Below, piece by piece: positions 1-10,197 of a stretch of DNA of 40,647 nt. Position 1 is the first letter of the stretch. Each line of letters begins with the position of its first letter. The notes under the pieces are model-generated. The model was not told where the DNA came from, made no database searches, and saw only the letters and a program-made list of their open reading frames with translations. Location: contig KQ482042.1 in NCBI GenBank assembly GCA_001430745.1, forward strand, positions 286,161-326,807, given 5' to 3'. This stretch comes from Auxenochlorella pyrenoidosa. Its lineage: Eukaryota > Chlorophyta > Trebouxiophyceae > Chlorellales > Chlorellaceae. A program made the position numbers and the translations under genes.

Positions 1-165
1 GTGGTGTGGCGCACGGCGCTGATGCGATCTGATGCCGCAGTCGAGCAGCTCGCAGCGCGACCTGTGTCTTGCGTTAGCGCCGTGCCTCGCGGGCCCCCCC
101 CAACCCCAACCCCCAAACCTCAAACCCACTCATCCAACCCCACCGCACCCCCCACCCACACGCAG

Positions 166-2345
166 GCTGCTCCGCCATCCTGGACAACATGTTCTACTGC
201 CTGTGCGACGAAGGCGACGGCGTGCTCATCCCGGCGCCCTACTACCCCGCCTTTGACAACGACCTGCAGGCGAGGCAGGGGGCCGGGGCAGAGGGGGGCC
301 TGCCTGGGTGCGGCGGCGGGGGCCGGCTGTGTGCGTTCGGTCGCTGGCCTCGCGCCGCGCAGTCAGGGGCGCTGTGCTTGCTGCGGCAGTGTCTGCAGGA
401 GCACCAGGAGCGCAGCTGGTATTCCCGTGTGGCGAGAGTAGAGGCAGCGCAGCAGCATGCTGAGAAAGCAGCCCAGAATTGCTCCCGATGTCTTTCCTGC
501 TTGCCCCCCTCAAACCGCCTCTCCGCTCTGCCGCCTGCGCCCGCAGGCCAAGTGCTGCGTGCACCCGCTGCCTTTCTACCTAACTGAGACCGGCGCTGCC
601 GGCAGCGGCGCCAACCACGGCACCAATGGCAGCAGCCCCGGCAGCATCAGGCAGCAGTTGGATGCGGCGGCTGCCGAGGCGGCGGCCCGCGGCATCCCGG
701 TGCGCGGCCTGCTCATCACCAACCCCAACAACCCGCTAGGCACCATTTACAGCGAGGCAACCATCGTTGAGATGCTGCGCTGGTGCCTGGACAACAAAGT
801 GCACTACATCAGGTGGGGGGCGGCACATCCAGCGGGGGCTGGGGGGCGGGTGGCTCCTGGTTGGCAGGCATGCATGATTGGAAGCATGCACTACTCCGCC
901 AGCTTGCTCCTTGCTATATGCAGATATTTGTCCAGCAGCAGGCCAGGAACGATGCTGGCCACCTTGCACCTATGTGTGTCATGCTCCGGCCGATCTCATG
1001 CTGCACCTTGCTGAGCAGCACCTGACGGCAGATGTCCAAAGCCCCGTTCCCTTTGCCCCACACTGCAGCGACGAGATCTATGCCCTCTCGGTCTACAAGC
1101 AGCAGGCCACCTTCACCTCCGCCATCACCCTGGCACAGCAGCTGGTGGGGCAGGCTGGCAGCGGCAACGGAGCGCCAGCAGCGGCCGACGGCGGCGGCGA
1201 TGGCAGCGTTGCGGCAGATGGCGTGGCCACCGGTGGCGGCTACAGCCAGGAGCTAGTGGACACGTATGTGCACCTCGTGTACGGCCTGTCCAAGGACTGG
1301 TGTGCCTCTGGCCTGCGCGTGGGCCTGCTGTACAGCCGCAACGCACGCCTGCAGACGGTGCGTGGCCGCCGCGGCAGCGGGTGGTGTGCATGAGCACTGG
1401 AGCTGCCAAGGGTTGGGACTGCTGTGGAGCGCTGCGCTGGGGACGCCCCCATGCTGTCAGGCTCGTCGCTCACTCGGGCGCGCTGGGCAGCTGCCTCCCG
1501 CATCGGGCGCCGGCCCCTCTGCGCGCATGCCCGTGGCCTCACTGCGCCAGCTAATTGCTGCTGCGCGCCCCCGCAGGCCCTGAACAGCATCGCGGCATTC
1601 GCGGGCGTGTCCAACCACACCCAGTGGGTGCTGGCCGAGGTGCTGGGGGACCACGAGTGGGCGGCCTCCTTCCTGCAGCAGAACCAGCGGGCCCTGGAGG
1701 GGTCATATGACTCACTCACAGGTAAGGGCTGGCAGCGGGCGAGCAAAGCGGCATGGAGGAGCATGCAGCTGACAGCAGCATGGAGCGGGACCTTGTCGAG
1801 ACATGTATCTCCAGCTGGCTGTGCATGAGCTGGCATCTCTGGGATCTCCTCTGCCTTCCCTGCAGCTGCGCTGGAGCAGGGGGGCATCCCATTCCTGCCT
1901 GCCGTGGGCGGCATGTTTGTGTGGGTCGACCTCAGGTGCGGCGGGTGCTGCACCGGTGGGGGTGCACTGTGCTGCCTGGGTGATTGTGTCACTACCGGGG
2001 GGCTCGTCTGCCCTGCACCTCCTTGCTCAGCATCCTGATTTTCTTGTCCATTTGCCGGCGGCGCTGGTCTAGCAGTTGCTGGGGGTGATTGGCGCCAAGG
2101 GGAAACTTGCTCTGCTGCTTTTCGCCCGCTGCAGGCGGTGGCTGCCGGAGCCCACCTGGGAGGCTGAGCTGGCCCTCTGGCAGCGCATCTGCAACGACGC
2201 CAAGGTCGTGCTTACCCCCGGCAAGGACTGCCACGCGGCGGAGCCCGGCTTCTTCCGCCTCTGCTTTGCCTGGATGCCGCCAGAGGCGCTGCCAGAGGCG
2301 GTGCGCCGGCTGGAGCGGGTGCTGGGCGGTCCGCCGGCGGCCTAG
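166..2345 (+). CDS. ACC-synthase-like PLP-dependent aminotransferase (5' end incomplete)
   Basis: This is a fold-type I PLP enzyme of the aminotransferase class I/II group, closest by eye to 1-aminocyclopropane-1-carboxylate synthase and ACS-like proteins. Exons that close in phase are 166-269, 547-812, 1069-1357, 1577-1721, 1866-1935 and 2135-2345 (stop TAG). Visible family motifs are VLIPAPYYPAFDND in exon 1, ITNPNNPLG in exon 2 (cofactor Asn loop), SDEIYAL in exon 3 (Asp and Tyr contacting the pyridine ring), YGLSKDW...GLRVG in exon 3 (Schiff-base Lys and phosphate-binding Arg), and FFRLCFAW in the last exon (carboxylate-binding Arg). The intron after 269 has a GC donor. A 20-30 residue Ala/Gly-rich insert lies in exon 3 before the SKD motif. 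The upstream exon(s) lie partly in 41-110, where an acceptor-like CAG is followed by codons reading D-L-C-L-A, or outside the window; I could not fix that boundary. Whether it makes ACC or is a general aminotransferase cannot be told from sequence alone. Confidence 0.85.
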
Positions 2346-2408
2346 GTGGCTGTGGCTGGCGATGCGAATGTACACTGCCGATGCAAATTTGCACTGCAAT
2401 CCATATTT

Positions 2409-2413
2409 TGTAA
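2409..2413 (+). terminator. TGTAA polyadenylation signal of the ACS-like gene
   Basis: TGTAA lies 64 nt after the stop of the ACS-like gene. This pentamer is the usual near-upstream poly(A) element in green algae, so the transcript probably ends near 2425-2435. Confidence 0.6.
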
Positions 2414-2435
2414 CCACTGACATCCCTGCAAAGCT

Positions 2436-3063
2436 TCCTGCAAATGGCTTTTGCAAGCGTTCAGAGGGACTGATGGTATGCGGCACAGTGACGCAGTTGT
2501 GGGCCGCCATCCTCATGGAGGCCTTGGACCGCGTGGATTGCAAGCTATTGCACCGCTTCGCATCTCCTCCGCACCCCCGTTCCGTCCCGAATTGATCCTT
2601 TGGGCTGCCTGCAAACCTAAAGCGATGCGTCGGCTTCGGTGATCTCAACACGCCGGATGGGCCGCCAAGTGAAGCGCAGAGGAGCGCAGCAATGTCAAAT
2701 GTGGCTGCACATGTCGGGAAGGCGTGCTGCGGCAAAAGCCTAGGGTGCTGGCCGGGTGACCGCCGGCTGCCGTCTGCCGTCGCCGCCAGGTGCACTGCCG
2801 CCTGCACCTGCAGCAAGAATCGAAAACCCCACCGGTCTCCCCTGCTTGCCTGGCACCGGTGCTGCTTTCCCACCACCTGCAGCCGACTCGTGCACCAGTG
2901 TTGCCTCTCCGCGCGTGCCGCTGGCATCCCTCCAGCTGGCACGATCTCCCCTGATGCCTCACCGGCCAGCACAGCCTGGGAGCTGGTAAGCAGCGCTGGG
3001 CTCGCTCGCATGCGCTCCTGCTTATAAGCTGTACGCAGTAGGGACGTGCCGCGCTCGTTGGTC
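2436..3063. other. Intergenic stretch without a supported gene
   Basis: Between the ACS-like 3' end and the palindrome there are only short GC-driven open frames with no recognisable motif or splice-consistent partner. I see no RNA gene or terminal repeat here. Confidence 0.5.
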
Positions 3064-3421
3064 TGCACTCGCTGCTGCATGCGCCTGCTGGCCCTGCAAC
3101 CAGTCATCTCTGCGCCCAGTCAGCCTTGCCCTACCCTGCCTGTTGAGCTTTGCGCTGCGGCAGATCTTACAACAACCAGAGGACTGCTGTCTCCGCACCG
3201 CTCTCGCCCTCTCTCACTCAGGCCGCAACCTGCTCCGCCCAGCCCGTCTTGTGATGGCGGGGGAGAAAAGACAGGGGGACGGCTCCAGAGTGGGGATGGG
3301 ACCAGGCACGGGGGCGTGCGAGCTGCTGAGCATGTTGCGGTCCCTCCGCACATCACGTCCACATGCCCTGCCCTCTCCTCCCGCCGCTGCAGGCCCTCCT
3401 GCGCTCCGCGCGACGTGCTGA

Positions 3422-3560
3422 TCACTTCTTGGCCTTCTTGCTGGCCTGCATCTCGGCGCGCTGCTCCGCATCGCGAGCGCGCTGCTCTGCAGTCTTCAGC
3501 TCCTTCTGCAGCGACTCAACGCGGCTGCTCCGCCACCGCTTGAACTCAACGATGAGCGCT
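3422..3560 (-). pseudogene. Gene 3'-end fragment, left palindrome arm (coiled-coil tail)
   Basis: Read on the minus strand to a TGA at 3424-3422, this gives about 45 residues ending in a charged, heptad-like tail: KRWRSSRVESLQKELKTAEQ, then more Glu/Arg/Ala-rich helix, then KKAKK and the stop. No ATG precedes it in frame before a stop near 3575, so it is a truncated remnant. The matching right-arm copy differs at several residues but keeps the frame and the stop position within one or two codons. I do not recognise the parent family. Its 3' flank contains a minus-strand TGTAA about 250 nt further on. Confidence 0.55.
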
Positions 3561-3592
3561 CCTCCCAGTGGGCATCATGGCAAGCGAGATCG

Positions 3593-3742
3593 ATGCCACC
3601 GGCGGGAGTGCTCATCGCCGAGTGCATGCGGTGGCGGAGCAGCCGCGTTGAGTCGCTGCGGAAGGAGCTCAAGACTGCAGAGGAGCCCGCTCGTGATGCG
3701 GAGCAGCGCGCCAAAGTACAAGCCAGCGAGAAGAAGGAGTGA
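3593..3742 (+). pseudogene. Gene 3'-end fragment, right palindrome arm (49-codon ORF)
   Basis: An ATG at 3593 opens a 49-residue frame to TGA 3740-3742. It contains RWRSSRVESLRKELKTAEE and a Glu/Lys/Ala-rich end. It is the mirrored partner of the left-arm fragment (about 75-80 percent similar by eye). It could be a tiny expressed ORF or simply the surviving C-terminal exon of a duplicated gene. The ATG lies in the loop of the palindrome, so it may be fortuitous. Confidence 0.45.
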
Positions 3743-4103
3743 TTAGCATGCCACGTGCAGCGCACGTTGGCCAGCAGCGGTGGGGAGGACAGGGCAGGGC
3801 ACTGGACGTGTTGTGCAGAGGGACCGCAGCGTGCTCAGCAGCTCACACACACCCGCACCTGGTCCCATCCCCACTCTGGAGCCGTCCCCCTGTCTTTTCT
3901 CCCCCGCCATCACAGGACGGGCTGGGCGGAGCAGGTTGCGGCCTGAGTGAGAGAGGGCGAGAGCGGTGCGGAGACAGCAGTCCTCTGGTTGTTGTAAGAT
4001 CTGCCGCAGCGCAAAGCTCAACAGGCAGGGTAGGGCAAGGCTGACTGGGCGCAGAGATGACTGGCTGCAGGGCCAGCAGGCGCATGCAGCAGCAAGTGCA
4101 GAC

Positions 4104-4851
4104 GTGCATACCACAAGCAGGCGATGAGAGTAGGTCTGGCCTCAGCGCTCAGCGCTCACAGACCAGCAGTGAGGCCTTGGGAGATCAACCCTTCAGAAGC
4201 GGCTCCCTTTCCTGAGCCACGTCTGGCAAGCGATGCCCATGGTCTGCCCAGTGTGCTGCCTCGCCCTGCGGGTTCTGCCCCTCAGCTCGTGCATGGGCCG
4301 TTGCAGTGCTGGGCGGGGCACGTGTCCAGGGCCGGCGCTCGCCGGGGTTTGGTGTTTGCGGCGGGGGAAAGGGCATGGGGACAGGCAGCAGCTTGACAGC
4401 CCCCCAGTGTTTTACTGAAGGCGGAACACGTGCCCACGCTTCGAGGGGCAAGGCTCGATTTCCTGGATAGTGGCAGCTGTAAGCGTTGGGAGCAGAGAGC
4501 TGCATGGCTGTCCAAAAGGCGGGCGGCGCTTGCACCCCTAGCCCAGGGGCGAGCCAGAGGGCGAGACAGGGCGTTGCGGCCACCACAAGAGCCTGAACTC
4601 ACCCCCATTGCTGCGCAGACCGTGGCCCTGCTGACGGCAGCCGTATACATATGTGGGTCTGTGATGGCCTTTTAGCACCCACGTGAACTCCTTGCCATTG
4701 GAGAGCCACCCATCCATGTAAATAGGATGTCGCGTCACCCTGCTGGCACCATGCTCCCGCCGCAGCGCCCACAGCGCTACCATGAGGTGAGCCCCCAGGC
4801 GAGCCATCGCGCAAGTTCTCCTTGCGAGAGCTTTCGGATCACTTGTACAAA
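4104..4851. other. Intergenic / promoter region of the PNPOx-like gene
   Basis: About 750 nt without a coding region I can support. Open frames on both strands lack motifs and plausible splice partners. It must include the promoter and 5' UTR of the downstream PNPOx-like gene, but I see no clear TATA box. Confidence 0.45.
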
Positions 4852-7083
4852 ATGAGAGCCGCCGCCGCGTACCCCTTTCATGCCGGCGAACAGGATATGC
4901 AATTCCGAGCGGGGTCCTGGCAGGAGGTGGAGTCCCTCGGTGGGCCCTGTGGGTCGTGCTGTAGTTTCTGAAGCGCAACGGCCCAGCGCCGGTCTGACCG
5001 GAAGCAAGTCCTGCTCGGAAGCAGGCACTGCCGCTGGCGTTGGCCGCCAATGTGGACTCCCTGCACAAGCGCCTGTATCATACGCCCTGCCCGGTCTGCT
5101 TTGCTCTGCCTTGCCTGCAGGCCGGAGGATGATCAAGCCAGCCATCAACACTGTGCAGGCAGACCTGCTCCGCCAGCTGCCGCTGCTGCTTGTCACTGCG
5201 CACGATGCCGAAGGGCAGGCGTGGGCTTCGGCGCTCGTTGGGTCACCCGGCTTTCTCAGCGCCGCCCCCGACCCCTCTCTGTTGACCATCTCCAAAGCGC
5301 GCCTGCTGGGCGATGGTAAGCCGGGCGCACACCCAAAGCCTGCCTGCCAGCGCCCCCCTGCCATCCACGCTGGTGCTGCCAACCATCGTGCCGCGTTCAA
5401 CCCTGCCTGGCCCTGGCCTGCCTGCCCACGCTGCAGGCCCGCTGGCACTGCGTCGCGGGCAGCAGGTGGGCTGCCTGGGCATCCTGCTCAGCAGCAGGCG
5501 GCGCGTGCGCGTCAACGGCACTGTGGAGGGCGTGGAGCATGGCCCAGGGGGGCTGCTCGGGCTGAGGGTCCGGGTGCAGCAGGCCTACAACAACTGCCCC
5601 AAGTACATCCAGGCAAGCGCTGGGCGTCCTCACGGGTTGCCGTGCAGTGGCCGGTGCTGCACGTGCTGTGCAATGTGTGTGCGCAGCAGGCTGTGTGTTG
5701 CATGCCTCGCAGGAATGCCAGGAGGGACGCGCGCCGCGGGCCCTTGCCATCTCGCACCGTCACCAGGCGCATCCCTGCGAGCAGCTAGCTTTCCGTGGCA
5801 GCGACCAGCGACTGGCAAGCTCCCCTCTCTCTCTGCTGGGCTGTGCACTGCAGAAGCGCTCTCTGGAAAGTGACCCAGCACGGCTGGCGCAGGCGGAAGG
5901 CGGCGGCGCCCCTCCCGCTGCGCGCGGCACCGGCGCGCTGGGCCCCGCCCAGCAGGCGTTGGTGGCAGCAGCCGACACCTTCTTCATAGCATCCAGCTCT
6001 GGCCCGCCACCTGGTGGCGGCAGCAGCAGCCAGCAGCCTGGTAGCAACCTGCCGGCAGTGGCAGAGGCATATGGCTTCGACATCTCCCACCGAGGAGGGC
6101 CCCCCGGCTTTGTGCAGGCGAGTGCCGGCAAGGGGGGCTGGTTGTGTGAACAACTTGACTGAGGGGAGTCGCAAGGGGGTGCAGGTCAGGCGGCCTGCCT
6201 GCGATGCTGCTTCGTTGCATGTGTGCACCTGTGCTCAAGCGACAGCGCTGCTCTGCGCCCGCCCCCGCCACGCGTGCAGGTGGAAGAGGGCGGGCGCGTG
6301 CTGCGCTGGGGCGACTTTGAGGGCAACTACATGTTTATGACGCTGGGTGGGTTTGCTATAGCCAGCTGCCTCGGGGCTTACGTCTGCTCACCATGCCTGC
6401 TGGGGTGCCGCAGCCAGCTGCCTACGGCCTGCTTCCGTTCCCGGTGCTGGCTGGGTTGCTACAGCTTTTGCTGGCTCCGCAGTGTCCTGCAAAACGCAAT
6501 GCAGCCGGGAGTCGGTGCCGCTGTTGGGAAGCTTCCTCATGGTCGCGCGTGCCCAGGACTGCAGCGCGAGGGGAGCAGCACGACCGCCCTGCGCACACTT
6601 TGCTCACTCCTCCCGCCCCTTGTTGCCCCTGCAGGCAACCTGCTGCTCAGCCCCGCCTGCTCGCTGCTCTTCCTGGACTTTCGGGGCGGCGATGCGCTGC
6701 TGCTGCGGGGCCAGGGCCAGGTGCTGCACAAGGACAGGCAGCTGCCGGGCGCCCAGGTGAGGGCTTGAGGCCAGCATTGATGGGCTCCCGCTGCCGCGCC
6801 TGTGCCGCGGCTGCAGCCGTTGGCGCCGGCGACGCTGTCATTCCTGCACCGTCGCTTGCCCAGGCTGCTGCATGCTGCCGTGCGCTTTGCGGGTGCCATG
6901 CCGCAATGGTGCGTCGCGCTGACAGCACGCTTCCTTGGATATTCTTGCGCCCCGCAGAGGGCGGTGCGTTTCGTTGTGGACGAGTGGCTGCACCTGCCGG
7001 CAGCGCTGCCGCTCAAGGAGGTTGGCGATGTGGTATTCTCGCCCTTCAACCCCCCAGCCACGACGGGCCAGCCAGCGGCCTAA
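4852..7083 (+). CDS. PNPOx-like flavin-nucleotide-binding protein
   Basis: A member of the pyridoxamine-5'-phosphate-oxidase-like split-barrel group that binds FMN or a related flavin. Exons are 4852-4939, 5121-5315, 5437-5612, 5854-6117, 6280-6346, 6635-6756 and 6958-7083 (TAA), giving 345 aa with all phases closing. Residues 8-14 read PFHAGEQ, the N-terminal signature of bacterial proteins of this type. It continues with the conserved core QLPLLLVTAHDAEGQAWAS and GSPGFL (exon 2), WGDFEGNYMFMTLGN (exon 5/6 junction), LLFLDFRGGD and the hydrophobic RFVVDEWLHLP. Introns after 5612 and 6117 have GC donors. Exon 4 carries an Ala/Gly/Ser-rich insert typical of this genome. No organelle transit peptide is obvious. 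The substrate is unknown; homologues are often annotated only as flavin-nucleotide-binding proteins. The start is the first ATG in frame and places PFHAGEQ near the N-terminus, as expected. Confidence 0.85.
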
Positions 7084-7483
7084 AATCGATGTACTGAGTA
7101 TGCTCACCTACGCTCACAATGCATTCACCTGCCCCGTTGCCGCCCCTGCTTTCTGCCTTCCGGTCCAATGGCTGTACAATGCCATTGCTGTGTTGACATC
7201 ACATCATGTCTGGGAGACGGGTCCCAGCCTTTGGCTCACATGCTTAGCTTGCCTCAATACTGCACATGTGCATGCCATTTGAATCCTAATCAGACCGCTT
7301 GGGAAGGACCGCAGCCCCTCCCTGCCCACCTGCAGCTTCAGCACAACACCATTGTCCAAGCAATCTGTGTACAGTAACAACACGCATCAAAAAAATTGTA
7401 AAGAATCTTCACAGCGCAGCGCAACACACATGCAGCAACCTGGGGGAGCAGGAGCCAAAACCAGCTATGGGCCCGCGTTCTAT
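7084..7483. other. Convergent 3' region between the PNPOx-like gene and tandem gene A
   Basis: It contains a TGTAA at 7397-7401, 314 nt after the PNPOx-like stop, which may be its poly(A) signal. From about 7170 on it is part of tandem unit 1 and matches 8810-9134. No gene seen. Confidence 0.45.
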
Positions 7484-8526
7484 CTACCCATCGCGCCAGG
7501 CCTGCCGCTGCGCCTTGAGAGCGCGCGCCGCCTCCACCGCCGCCTCGGCCTCGCGCACAGCCGGGCAGTCGGGGCTGGCCTGCCTGGCCGCCTCCAGCGC
7601 CGCGTGTGCAGCGTGCCACGCCTCGGCCGCCCACTCCCATGCCACAGCATTCCCAGTATGCTGCCCCGCTGGCTGCCTGTCTGTGGATTCGTCAGCTGCC
7701 TCCGCTGCCGCCTCACGAGCCGCGGCTGTTCTGGCCCAGGCCGCGGCTGCGGCGGCTGAGGCCTCAGCGGCTGCTGTACGCGTGCTGGCTGTGGCGGGTG
7801 CTGCATCAGGCGCGGCGGGCAGCCACACGAGCGGCGCAGGGCGGGGGGCGGGAGCAGGCGCTTGCGGCTGCCGCCGCCAGCCCCGGGCCGCGGCGCGGCT
7901 GCGACTGGGCCCTGCATCGTCCTCATCCTCTGAGCTGTCTGCATCACTGTCCTGGTCCGACAGCCCTGCATTCTCCCGCCTGTTCTCTGCTTGCCTCCGT
8001 TTGTACCACGCCATTCTCTCAAAGTGGTCAAGCTCCCAGCCCCAGACCCGCACGCGCGGGCCTCCAGGCACTGGTTGGATTTCAGTCAGCGTGTACTGGC
8101 CAAGCCCCTACAGGAGGGGGAGGAAGGCATGAGAATTGCCTGGCATGAGAATTGCCGGGCAGTTGATTATGTTGACAGGGAGGGAGTTCGGGTTGTCATT
8201 GTGTGTTGGGCACATGACACGCTCGGGGCACAATCTGTCAAGCTTGCCTGATATACCGATGTGAGCATGCCGCGCACCGCAGCGTAGGCACGGGCTACTG
8301 GGACAGGTGTGGACAGGCCCCAGATGGTGGGAGCTGGCAAGCCGGCCTGCGGCACCCGCCCTGCTCGATAGGGCTCCCGCCCTGGCGGCGGTGCGCCCGC
8401 CTCAGCCACGACCGGGCGTCCGCCGCGCCAGCGGCCATCTGAACGTCGTGATAAAGATGCTCTGATCGGCCGCAGCGCTCCGGGGCCGCGGCAAGCAGGC
8501 ACAGCCACAGCCGCGTGCCGCACCAT
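7484..8526 (-). CDS. Tandem gene A: Ala-rich protein of unknown function
   Basis: Two exons on the minus strand, 8526-8248 and 8107-7484, joined through a GC-AG intron (CAG|GCAAGC donor, CTGTAG acceptor). They give 300 aa ending in TAG. The start is the ATG of MVRHAAVAVP, which is conserved at the same place in gene B. Exon 1 is 93 codons in both copies and is Arg/Pro/Ala-rich. It ends in the conserved RGMLTSVYQ. Exon 2 opens with LTEIQPVPGGPRVRVWG, then has an acidic Ser/Asp patch (SDQDSDADSSEDEDD), then a long Ala-rich helical region with WEWAAEAWHAAHAALEAARQ and a conserved end (REAEAAVEAARALKAQR...RDG). I recognise no domain. The N-terminus could be a transit peptide, but that is a guess. 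The long coding frame on the opposite strand is a shadow of the GC-rich sequence. Confidence 0.6.
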
Positions 8527-9134
8527 CCAAAGATGAAGCTCACAGGGGCCGCTCAGGGCCTGAGCAAGCTCTGTATGAGTTGGATGTCGGCAGCGGCAGA
8601 TGGACAGAGCGCACTCGTAGGTGCTGCCGCATGTCATCCACAAGGGCAGCGGCAGCGGCAACGCTGCCGCTGCTCAGCACCTCGGGATGGTGGTGTACAC
8701 ATCTGCCTGCAGGCCTGCCTTGCTTCTCGAGAGATCATTGTAAGTTAGCTGTTTGAGTGCTACTGCAGCGCCGCCTGGCAAGGCTGCTGCACGCCGCGAT
8801 GCGCTCTGCTATCGCTGTGTTGACGTCACTTCTGCAAGACGGGCCCCAGCCTCTGGTCGCACAGCTTGCATGGATACGGTGCATGTGCCTGACATATGAA
8901 CCCTAATCAGACTGCTCCCAAAGTTCTGTCAGACCGCTCGGCAAGGACCGCAGCCCCTCCCTGCCCACCTGCAGCTTCAGCACGACGCTAGTGTCCAAGC
9001 TGTCTATGTACAGCAATTGCAACAACACCCATGCAAATGCAAAATTAAAACTCAACATGTATGCACAGCGCAGCACAACACACATGCAGCAACCTGGGGG
9101 CGCAAGGGCACAAACCAGCCAGCCACGCACTGCA
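8527..9134. other. Spacer between tandem genes A and B
   Basis: It holds the upstream region of gene A (to about 8750), the unit junction and the 3' flank of gene B. No additional gene is supported. A plus-strand TGTAA occurs near 8737, but no plus-strand gene ends there. Confidence 0.4.
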
Positions 9135-10197
9135 TCATCCATCGCGCTGGGCCCGACGCTGCGCCTTGAGAGCGAGCGCCGCGTCCACAGCCGCCTCGGC
9201 CTCGCGCACAGCTGGGCAGTCGGGGCTTGCCTGCTTGGCTGCCTCCAGCGCCACGTGTGCCGCGTGCCATGCCTCGGCTGCCCTCTCCCATGCCACTGCA
9301 TCCCCAGTGTGCTGCCCCGCTGGCCCGCTGCCTGTGCATTCTTCAGCTGCCGCCGCTGCCGCCTCCGCCGCCGCCTCGCGAGCCGCGGCTATCCTGGCCC
9401 AGGCAGCGGCAGCAGCGGCTGAGGCCTCAGCGGCTGCTGTACGCGTGGCGGGTGTGGCATCAGGCGCCGCGGGCGGCCACACAAGCGGCGCAGGGCGGGG
9501 GGCGGGAACAGGCACTTGCGGCTGCGGTGGCTGGGCCCGGGCCGCGGCGCGCTTGCGGCTCGACTCCGAAACATCCTTATCCTTCTGACCGTCCGATGGC
9601 TTGCTGTGGTTGTCCATTTCGCCCAAGATCTCTGCAATCGCCCGCCTGTGCTCTTCTGTCTTCTCCCTGTGCACTGCCATGCGCTGAAGGTGTTCCAACC
9701 TCCGGCAGCTCACCCGCATGCCCGGGCCTCCAGGCAGTGCTTGGATTTCGGTCAGCGCCGACTTGCCAAACTTCTGCAGGTGGTGCAAGGGGAGATGAGA
9801 AGATAAGCGGTGGCGGAGGTGCTCGGTAGAGTTGGCAGGGGGGAGGGGGGGGGGGGGGGGGCGCGGCTACCACATCCTGGGCACATGCCGAGCGCAGGGC
9901 ACAAGCCGCTAAGCCTGCCTGATATGCTGATGTGAGCATGCCGCGCAGCGCGGCAGAGGCACGGGCTGCTGGGCCGGGTGTGGACGGGGCCGAAACACTA
10001 GGAGCTGGCAAGCCGGGCTGCGGCGCCCGCTCTGCTGGCGAGGGCTCCCGCCGCGGCGGCGGCGTGCCCGCCTCTGCCACGACCGGGCGTCCGACGCGGC
10101 AGCGGCCCTCTGCCCGCCGTTGGACAGCTGTTCTTAGGGGTCGCAGGGCTCCGGGGCCGCGAGAGGCAGGCAGAGCCACAGCTGCGTGCCGCACCAT
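9135..10197 (-). CDS. Tandem gene B: paralogue of gene A, unknown function
   Basis: Exons 10197-9919 and 9773-9135 give 305 aa ending in TGA. Exon 1 is again exactly 93 codons. The intron again starts with GC (CAG|GCAGGC) and contains a run of 17 G at 9845-9861. Conserved points with gene A are the MVRHAAVALPASRGPGALRP start, RGMLTSAYQ at the exon end, LTEIQALPGGPGMRV, the RPAPLVWPPAAPDA linker, WERAAEAWHAAHVALEAA and the RDG terminus. The acidic patch of gene A is replaced by a mixed-charge stretch (SDGQKDKDVSESSRKR). Conservation of reading frame, exon length and termini despite many nucleotide changes argues that both copies were under protein-level selection for some time. No known domain is visible. 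Confidence 0.6.

Larger units (their letters stand above)
3064..4103. repeat. ~1-kb imperfect inverted repeat (palindrome) with head-to-head gene fragments
   Basis: The left arm runs from about 3064 to 3570 and the right arm from about 3595 to 4103, with a central loop of a few tens of bases around 3571-3592. The outer parts of the arms (3080-3295 against 3872-4087) are almost identical, with only a few mismatches seen by eye. The inner parts, which carry protein-coding remnants, are more diverged. Each arm holds the 3' end of the same short coding sequence, its 3' flank and a TGTAA poly(A) motif (TTACA at 3167-3171 for the left, minus-strand copy; TGTAA at 3993-3997 for the right, plus-strand copy). 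The copies point away from each other and both lack the upstream part of the gene. I see no target-site duplication or transposase, so this looks like an inverted partial gene duplication rather than a classical MITE. Read-through RNA would fold into a long hairpin. Confidence 0.85.

Noticed and set aside
1992..3107. 371-codon minus-strand open frame across the ACS-like 3' end
   Set aside because: It overlaps well-supported plus-strand exons, has no motifs, and its composition matches an antisense shadow.
3120..4044. Mirror-image 101-residue open frames at 3120-3425 (-) and 3739-4044 (+) in the palindrome arms
   Set aside because: They are identical at one end only because the arms are inverted repeats; they lie in the former 3' flank, lack motifs and are not consistent with the coding tails.
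3064..4103. Palindrome as a classical DNA-transposon MITE
   Set aside because: No flanking target-site duplication or transposon terminal motif was seen, and the arms contain gene 3' ends with poly(A) motifs, which fits inverted gene duplication better.
4185..4675. Short open frames between the palindrome and the PNPOx-like gene
   Set aside because: No recognisable motif, no consistent splice partner, and several overlapping frames of similar length on both strands.
7299..8132. Long plus-strand open frame opposite tandem gene A (and its equivalent 9061-9829 opposite gene B)
   Set aside because: It has no stop because of GC richness. The minus strand has conserved exon length, splice sites, start and end in both copies, and its product shows charged/helical structure; the plus frames differ in start and end between copies.
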